From positions 29,390,771 to 29,454,770 of the forward strand of contig OY829655.1 of assembly GCA_963691815.1 (NCBI GenBank): a stretch of DNA of 64,000 nt. The letters run 5' to 3'. The notes under the pieces were generated by a model. The model did not search any database. It saw only the letters and a list, made by a program, of their open reading frames with translations, and was not told the DNA's origin. The translations under genes were made by a program, and so were the position numbers. Source of the stretch: Echiichthys vipera. Its lineage: Eukaryota > Chordata > Actinopteri > Perciformes > Trachinidae. Below, piece by piece: positions 51,201 to 60,200 of the stretch (positions within the stretch are counted from its first letter, which is position 1; each line of letters begins with the position of its first letter).

Positions 51201-54200
51201 TCATACATGCAGTACCTAGACTTTTTAAGCAACACTGAAGACTCAGAAGGAACATTTACCATTCTTGCAGTGTAACACCTGTTTGCCATGGCTACCTATT
51301 GGCTACATGTTTGGGTTTCATCCCCAGACTGAGGAAATCCACAATCAGACAAACTCTGTCTTTCATTCATCTTTTCCCTTTTTCTCCATTCAACAGATGT
51401 TCCATCTGAACCTCAGTGGCTGGAGGTGACCAACATCACCAAGATCAACGCTAGCTTGAAGTGGCAGGCGCCCAGCAGTGACGGAGGCTCGCCCATCACC
51501 AACTACGTGGTGGAGAAGAGAGACGTGAGGCGGAAGGCCTGGCAGACTATGGACACCACCGTCAAGGATCTCATTTACACCGTGACTCCTCTTAACGAGG
51601 GCTCGCTGTACGTGTTCCGCGTCGCCGCTGAGAACGCCGTGGGCATGGGTGAATTCTGCGAGCTGGAGGACGCTGTGCTCGCCAAAGACACTTTCAGTAA
51701 GTTCTTAACAGTTATCAGCATCAAGAGTTCTCATCTGTCTTTTAGAATATAGTCAGTTTTTACCTATTGATCAAACATTTTAAGCTTAATTTATGAACTC
51801 ATGTTTGTTTTGTCCAACATTTTTATATGGTTGCTTGAATGAAAACCACAATATGATTCTAGACTTTAGATAAGGATATTGATGTTTGTCATGTTCTTTG
51901 CAGCAACTCCTGGACCTCCTTACGCCCTGACTGTGGTGGAAGTCACCAAGAGACACGTGGAGCTGAAATGGGAAGCTCCAAAGAGCAACGGTGGAAGACC
52001 CATAACCAAGTAAGACTATATGCTACGGTAAAACAATATACATAGTAAATGAGATAAGATGGTGCTGAAGGAAGAGATTTTCTGGGTAAAAAAGGCCATG
52101 AAGCAACAGCTATATGTTCCATGTGTCAAAGGGGACAAAATGTTCAACTATATAAACCAATAAAGAATTTGCTGTTTATACTGTTTGCGATGTCAAATAC
52201 ACTTTTTCAGCGTGATAATTATCTTTTGCTTTCCAGGTATGTAATTGAAAAGAAAGAGAAGCTGGGAACTCGCTGGCTGAAGTGCTGCAAGACTCCAGAC
52301 AAACAGACTCAGTTCAAGGTGACGGACGTGGACGAAGGGTCTGAGGTGCAGTTCCAGGTCAGAGCGGAGAACGAGGCCGGAGTCGGAGATCCAAGCGAAC
52401 CCACCGAGGTGCTGACCATCGAGGATGCAACAAGTAAGAATGCAACCAATTAAAATCAATCAAATATTCAAACACAAAACGCAGATTGTGGAAATTCTGT
52501 ACAACACAGTCAGAAACATTTCAGATGAGAACTCAGGCGTCCTCGTCTCTCTTTAGGTGCTCCATCTCCTCCTCTGGAAGTGGCCGTGCCTGATGCAAGC
52601 AGGGAGCACATCAACGTCACCTGGAAGCCTCCGGTCAAAGACGGCGGTTGCCCGATCACCGGCTACCATGTGGAGGTGGCTGAGGCCCGTCCAGAGCTGA
52701 AGTGGCTCAGGGTCAACAACAGGCCTATCAAGGAGCTCAAGTTCAAGATTGACGACGGAATCAAACCAGAGAAGAAGTATGTCATCAGGGTCCGTGCCAT
52801 CAACTCTGTTGGCGTTAGCGATCCCTCCGAGATCTCTGACAAGGTCTTCACCAAGGATCCCGACTGTAAGCATCGTCAGAATTTAAATTTAAGTGTAATC
52901 AAGACTCTGCTAATTATTCCTAAATAATAATCCTTCTCTCTGGTTCTAAGGCGCTCCAACCATGGATCTGGAAGCACAGGATGTGGTCGTGGTTGAAGGC
53001 GAGAAGCTGCACCTGAACATCCCCTACAGGGCAATCCCGACACCCAAGATGGTTTGGCAGAAGGATACCGTGGAGTGTAAGGCCGACAACCGCCTCTCCA
53101 TGATGGTGGAAATGAACAGCGCTCACCTGGAGCTGCTCAAGTGCAAACGTGACGATGCCGGCGCCTATGCCATCACCCTGGAGAACAGTCTGGGAACCGC
53201 CACCGGGACCGTCAATGTGAAAGTCATTGGTAGGACGCCTTTTATATATCTGTGCTTGGGAAATATAACAGTGCTTTATTCACACGGCTTTGAACTAGTC
53301 CAGCAATGTTGTCTATTCTTTTCGTCAACACCCAGGGTTTTAATAAAGATTGAGCAAGTTAGAGAAATTCTTGCACTGGGGGACTTCATGACCTTAGGGG
53401 TTCTACAAACCTGCCTGCAGCCCTGTCGTTAGCATCATTTCTAGATGTATTTTACTAGAAATAGAAGAGCAGGACTCATCCTCTGACACATTTTTACTTC
53501 CTTCCTGAACCCTGCAGGACTTCCCGGTAAGTGTAAAGACATCACCTTCTGCGACGTCACCAAGAACTCCTGCAAGATCAGCTGGGAAGCCCCAGAGGAC
53601 GATGGTGGCACCCCGATTGTAAGCTACACCCTGGAGCGCCGTGAGGCCTCCAAGAAGACCTTTATACCCGTCATGTCCGGAGAGGACGTCCTGACCTGCA
53701 ACGTCAAAGACCTCTACATCAACTGCGAGTACTACTTCAGAGTGAAGGCCTTCAACAAGGTCGGAGCTGGAGAATATCTGGACCTTCGGAACTCGGTCAT
53801 CACAGAGGAAATCAAACGTAAGTCCTGATTTCAGCATCACGGTTGATCTGTTTTGTACATCCCGATCCTGGCAATAAAATGAGATGAAACATGGTACATA
53901 CAGTATACTCTAAGATTATTTAAAATCTGGTGATCTTGCCCATGAAAACTGCTCAGACATTTACTCTGTGTTGTTAATATCAACTCCACAGAGAAACCTG
54001 ACCCACCCATCCAGGTGGAGGCTCAAGACCCGACATGCAAGTCCATCAAAGTCACCTGGAAGGCTCCGGACTACGATGGCGGCTGTCCCATCCAGGGCTA
54101 CATCGTGGAGAAGATGGAGAAGGATGGCGACCGCTACGAGAGGGTCACCCCAAGTCTGATCCCTGGTTTCTCCTTTGTGGTGACAGGCCTGACAGAGGAA

Positions 54201-57200
54201 ACAGAGTACCAGTTCAGGGTCCGAGCTGAGAACGCCGCTGGAGTCAGCGAGCCGTCCCGCAGCACACAGCTTATGAAGGCTGCAGACCCCGTCGGTAGGA
54301 AAACCTACAAATGCTCTTGGATAATTTATTGACCAGAAAAAATGTATTTAGCATTAAAACCTTTTATAAGAATTACAGACATTTCATAAATCTTCTTCCA
54401 TTTTCAGAAAAACCAAAGGTCACCCTCTTCGCCCGTGTGCAGTCCGGTTTGTGCATTAAGAGGAGTGAGGAGATCCGAATTGATGCCTACATCTCTGGCT
54501 CCCCGTATCCCAAAGTCACCTGGCTGAGGAACAACGAGGATGTCACCAAAGAGCCAACCAAGAAAATCGTCCCAATCGTCAGAAAGAAAAGGACCAAGAC
54601 AAAGGTTTGTGTCCTCACAGGGACCTGAGAGTCCTTTATATGTACTTCTACATATTCTTTGAGGGATTAATACATTTTTCCTTCATTGCCTTTAGGTTCC
54701 TGAACCAGAGGTGGAGTTTGTGAGTCCCATGCGTGAACGTCTGGGTCTGGACCAGAACAGGAGGGGTGAGGCGGCACTGATGATCCGCGAGGCCATCAGA
54801 GCAGACCATGGCGACTTCACCATCCAGGTGGAGAACACTCATGGTGTCGCCACCGCCTGCTGCTTCGTAAACGTCCTCGGTAAGACAGGAGCGTATTTAT
54901 TCAAATATCCGCCCTGATAGCGGAACCTGCAGGTCCTCCATGACATCCTCATTGTCCTCACTAAGTTTTAAAGGTTGAATTTGGGTTCAGGACTGCTGGA
55001 AATAATAAATATCCTCCTTAAATTAAACGTTGACCCGACTCTGTTCTGCTGCAGACAAACCTGGCGCTCCCATCAACTTTACCTTCGACGAGATCAGGAA
55101 CACCTCGGTCATCTGCAACTGGGAGCCTCCCGTGGACGACGGAGGCAGCGAGATCCTGAACTACATCCTGGAGAAGAAGGACAACAGGAACGAAGGGGTC
55201 GACTGGATCACCGTTACCTCCACACTGAAGGGCACCAGCTGCCCCATCACCAAACTCATCGAAGGGAAGGAGTACATCTTCAGAGTCACCGCCGAAAACA
55301 AGTTTGGCTGCGGGCCGTCGTGTATCTCCGCACCGATGGTTGCCCAGAACATGTTCAGTAAGTAAAGAACAGTGAAGAAACAGATGTGTAAAGGAAAATT
55401 TAAATCTCCTGTCAACTTTATAACAAATATGTACCTTTCAAATACCATTTTTTATTTGCATGCATAGGATTTTGCCCCTTTTCCTTTACTTTAGCAAACC
55501 TGGTGGTCGTATCAGGAATGACACATTGAACCCCATTTCTCTTTCTTCAAAGAGTGTAAAGTCACTCACCCTTTCTCGTCCCCCCTCAGGTCCTCCCGAT
55601 GCTCCCAACACCCCCAGAGTCCACGAGGTGACAGCGAGCAGCGCCCACATCTCCTGGCACGAGCCGAAGGATAACGGCAGCCCCATCCTCGGCTACTGGA
55701 TCGAGAGAAAGGAGGTGAACAGCAAACACTGGACCCGAGTTAACCGTGCCCTCTTCAACTCTCTGGATGTTAAGGTCACCGGCCTGATGGAGGGACTCAT
55801 CTACATCTTCAGAGTGTGCGCCGAGAACCTGGCCGGGCCCGGGCCCTTCAGTGACCCCACCGACCGCACCGTCGCCATGGACGCCATCCGTAAGTATTTG
55901 GGTCCTGTTGGAGGTCGACATGAAGAGTTGTTCACAAACGGCAAACATCCAACTGCTTAATCACAACACGGTATATGCTAGCTAATACTGGCTAGACATG
56001 TTGACAATGCAACAGCTTCAACAGACTGTTGGTGACACTTTTTACCGTGAGAAGACGCAAATAAATTAAATATTAACCAAAAACTAAACAATCAAACATG
56101 TTCCAGCAGGAGTGTGATCCAATGACAGTCTGCGGTGTTTACATTTTACAGACTCTGCTACATGAAGCTACGTAGTTACATGCTAACATCAGGGAAAGCT
56201 GCATCTTGGTTGCAGGTGATGTTAAATTCTCCCCATTTTCAGGTTACATTCCTGCTGGAACTTGTTTGATTGTGTCGTTTTTGGTTTTGAAGCCTTTATT
56301 GGTGATTTCTTGCTTTAAAAACAACAACAATGTGCCGCTATACTCCGTTATAGTCTCCCTAAAACTGTCTGTTGCGTTGGTGCCTGAAGTATTGGCACCT
56401 GCGCGGTATGACGTGTTTATATCGACACGTCTTGCGGATATTAGCTAGCATCTACCTACTGAACACAAACCCCTTTATTGATGCTAAATCTGGCTTCACC
56501 TGTCATTTTAGCGCCCACTTATGGATGCTCAGTGTCTGTGTATCTTTTTTACATTTTACCCCAGTTATTATAAACTAGGAATTCCTGACCTGTTGACAAT
56601 TTGACAGAGCATACCGTTTTTTCGCTTGATCTCCTTCTCTCTTGGTACCCATTGGTTTCATGATTGTCCCTGACTGAAATGGTGACCTGTAATTTGAGCA
56701 CCCCCTTGTGGCTGAAGTTATTGCTACTTTCCCAATGAAAATGTTGCCTTATGATGCCACATCGAAGAATTTCACAAGTTTAGTTTAAATTAATTGACAA
56801 AAATTAAAAAATACAGTGGTAAAGAAAAGATATTTTCAGGGATAACATGATAAAGTCCGGGACTTTTCCATTGTGGTCTCTGGTATCAGTCCATCTTTGC
56901 CCTGATGAGATCGAGACAGCCAGTGAGTGTTCAAAGCGGGGAAACAACATGCCAAGACAATCCACTTACAGTTAAACAAAATGAAAAGATAAAACACACA
57001 ACAAAACTGATATCAACATATATAAGTGACCATGTGGTCATTTAGTTTCACCTTCTTCTTTTAGACTCAAAGTACATTCAAATACTGTCCCGTCTGAGAT
57101 CAGAAAGTTAACACGTCTCTGCCTCCTCCCCCACACACACACAGTGCCTCCTGGCCCTCCCGCTCCATGGATCGTGGATACCGGGAAGGATTCTGTCATC

Positions 57201-60200
57201 GTGGCGTGGAAGCCCCCGCTGTACAATGGCGGAGGAGACATCCTGGGATATCACGTTGAGAAGGTACAGGAAGTTAATTACTGTACTTTAAAGGATCGTT
57301 TTACTGCTGCTATATCTCTATATGTAAATGTCAATACTGTTTCTAACTGTGAGCCCTTTTCAAATCTTTAAAAGTTTTGTCATCCTTGCGTTTGTGTATT
57401 TTAGGAAGTCTTTTATGTCCTACTCACGATTGCAAATACATCTCCAGTAGCTGACGCACCTGGACCTGTGATGTTAAACTCTTGTTATTTTTTCGAATCA
57501 CAGGTTTTGGCCGGAGAGAAGAATTGGACTCGCTGCACAGAGTTCAGGTGTAAAGATCTGACATACACCGTGACGGGTCTGACCGAGGGAGCGGTTTATT
57601 ACATCCGTATCCTTGCTGTCAATGACGCCGGTCCTGGAGCTCCTGGTGTGACTGAACCTGTCACCGTCACAGAGCCTCAAGGTACGGACAGTTTTTAATG
57701 TCGGACAGGGTGGGAAGTACGCTCAACAAGATGGTACTTTACCTCAGTATGTTTTATTTAGGATTGTTTTTGGGGTCTTAAGAAATTCAGTCAACTGCAG
57801 CTGCTTGACAGTAAATGCTTTGAAGTCAAGAAAGCTTATTGCTTTTACTTTTAAGCAGCTACAGGATAGGAGGATTTAATATATTTTGATCCGTGACTGA
57901 CTCGTCTCGCTGTCCACTTCATTCAGAACCTCCCGCTGTGGCCTTCGACAAATCTGTGAGGAACGGCATTCTCCTCAAAGCTGGCGATTTGCTGAAGCTT
58001 CCTGCCATCGTGACCGGCCGACCCCAGCCCGAAGTCAAATGGGCCAAAGACGAAGCTGATATCAACAAGGAACGTATGATCGTGGAGACCGTGGGCAAGA
58101 ACACCACTCTGGTGATCAAGGAGGCCTTGAGGTCCGATTACGGAACGTACAAGGTCACCGGCACCAACAACAGCGGAACCAAGACCGCTGAGACCATAGT
58201 GGAGATTATGGGTGAGTGTTAAATAAATACACAACAGCATCAATCTTTCACAATAACAATCCAGTTAATCCAATACATGCGACCTTTGAAGTAGCAGGAG
58301 GGCTCGGTTTTCTGTAATCTCATCGAGCTATTTGTTTTAGGAACCTAAGAACCAACTGGGGATAAACTGTTTCTGATCATTTTACTGGCCTGTGTTTCTG
58401 TAGACGTCCCCGGACCTGTGGTCGACCTGAAGGCGGTGCTGGTGACGAAGAAGAAAATCACCCTCACCTGGTCCGACCCCTTGGACAACGGCGGAAGCGA
58501 TGTCATCGGCTATGAGGTGCTGAGAAAGGACGCCAAGATGAAACTCTTCCGCCAGCCCGTTGAGACGGCCTCCTGCAGGTATGACGTCCAGGGCCTGCTA
58601 GCCGGCGAGGAATACGACTTCAGGGTCTTCGCCAGGAACAAGTTCGGTGATGGAGTTCCGTCAGACCTGGGACCAATCCTTGCAGTGGATCCATTAGGTA
58701 AGCCCGCCAAAATATGACCAACTTGAGACACCAGATATAAGATTTGTGACCCCTAAAGGTCTTGTGGCCTGTTAAAACAATTGCAAGGTGTTGACCGAAC
58801 TCCTCGTTCCAGGTACTCCGTCTGCTCCCGAGAAGTTGCACTACACCAGCAGAGGCAAGACCACCATCTCCTTGGCGTGGCAGCCCCCTCGCACTGACGG
58901 CGGCAGCCCCATCGGAGGCTACTACGTGGAGAAGAAGAGGTCCGATGGAACTGAGTTTGAGGTGGCAAACCGCAAGATCTTCACAGAGTGCTGCGGGACC
59001 CTCGAAAACCTGTCGGAGGACCAAGAGTACAAGTTCCGCGTCTTAGCCGTTAACGAGGTCGGGCCGGGAACTCCGTCCGAGCCCATCGAAGTCATGATCC
59101 AAGACGATGAAGGTATGAAACTTACTCTCAGAATCTTAATGCTAGAAAGAAACGTGTTTGACTTTGTCAGGATCATATGGTCAAGCGAGACTCTCCAAGA
59201 TTAAAGGTTTCAAGCTAAAGCCAAACAGAAAGAATTGACAGATGTTTGTGTGTCCACAGTCGCTCCAGTTATTTCCATCCTGAAGTTCTTCAAGAGCAAC
59301 GCCATCAACGTAAGGAAAGGCACAGCCATTGACATCCCTGCGGAGGTGAAGGGACTTCCTCTGCCGACGTTCCAATGGATGAAGGACGACGTGGTGATCG
59401 AGCAGCCTGATGGAGTGAAGATGACGATGGAGACCGAGGAGGTCAGAACAGATTCAAGTGTGTCAAACAATCGGGTCCAGAAAATATCTCAAAAACTACG
59501 GGCCAGAGCGTTGTGAAGCTAAAAGCTCATACCAGCATTTGAAAAGTAGACATTATGCAGCAAAATGAATAATTCTCGGTGGATTCGATCACGGTGGCAA
59601 TGTAAATAAGCACGACCCGTGTATTTTGACCTCTTATGCCACGCTCTTTCTAGCGCCACCCTCAGGACAACGTTTGTTCTGGCTCCGCTTCTCGTGCATT
59701 CAGTTGTTTTTAACCTTTTAAAGTTCACACTGTGAAAGGAATCAGAGGGTTCAAGTGTTTGTGAAGCACATTGAAGTGCCTTGTGAAATTGTGCTGCCTC
59801 AATAAAGAAATTTGCCGTTTGCCTTCTCCTCTTTAGGTGAGCCCGACGACTCTGAAGACTAAGATCGCCATCCCAGATACAATCAGGCAGGACAAGGGCA
59901 ACTACAAGCTGGTGGCTCAGAACCGCCACGGCAAAGCTCAGCACGTCATCCGAGTCGAGATCCTTGGTAAAAACATCTCACACAAGTCATTTTCCATGTC
60001 AGTTTTAGTTTACATCGAGCATTACATTAACCCAAAACCCCAAACTTGCGCTTTGTAGACCGCCCTCTTCCTCCGAGGAACATCGTGGTCTCGGACATCA
60101 AGGCAGAGTCGTGCTACCTGACGTGGGACGCCCCAGAGGACAATGGAGGCAGCGAGATCACCAACTACATCCTGGAGAGCAGGGACGCCAGCAAGAAGAA

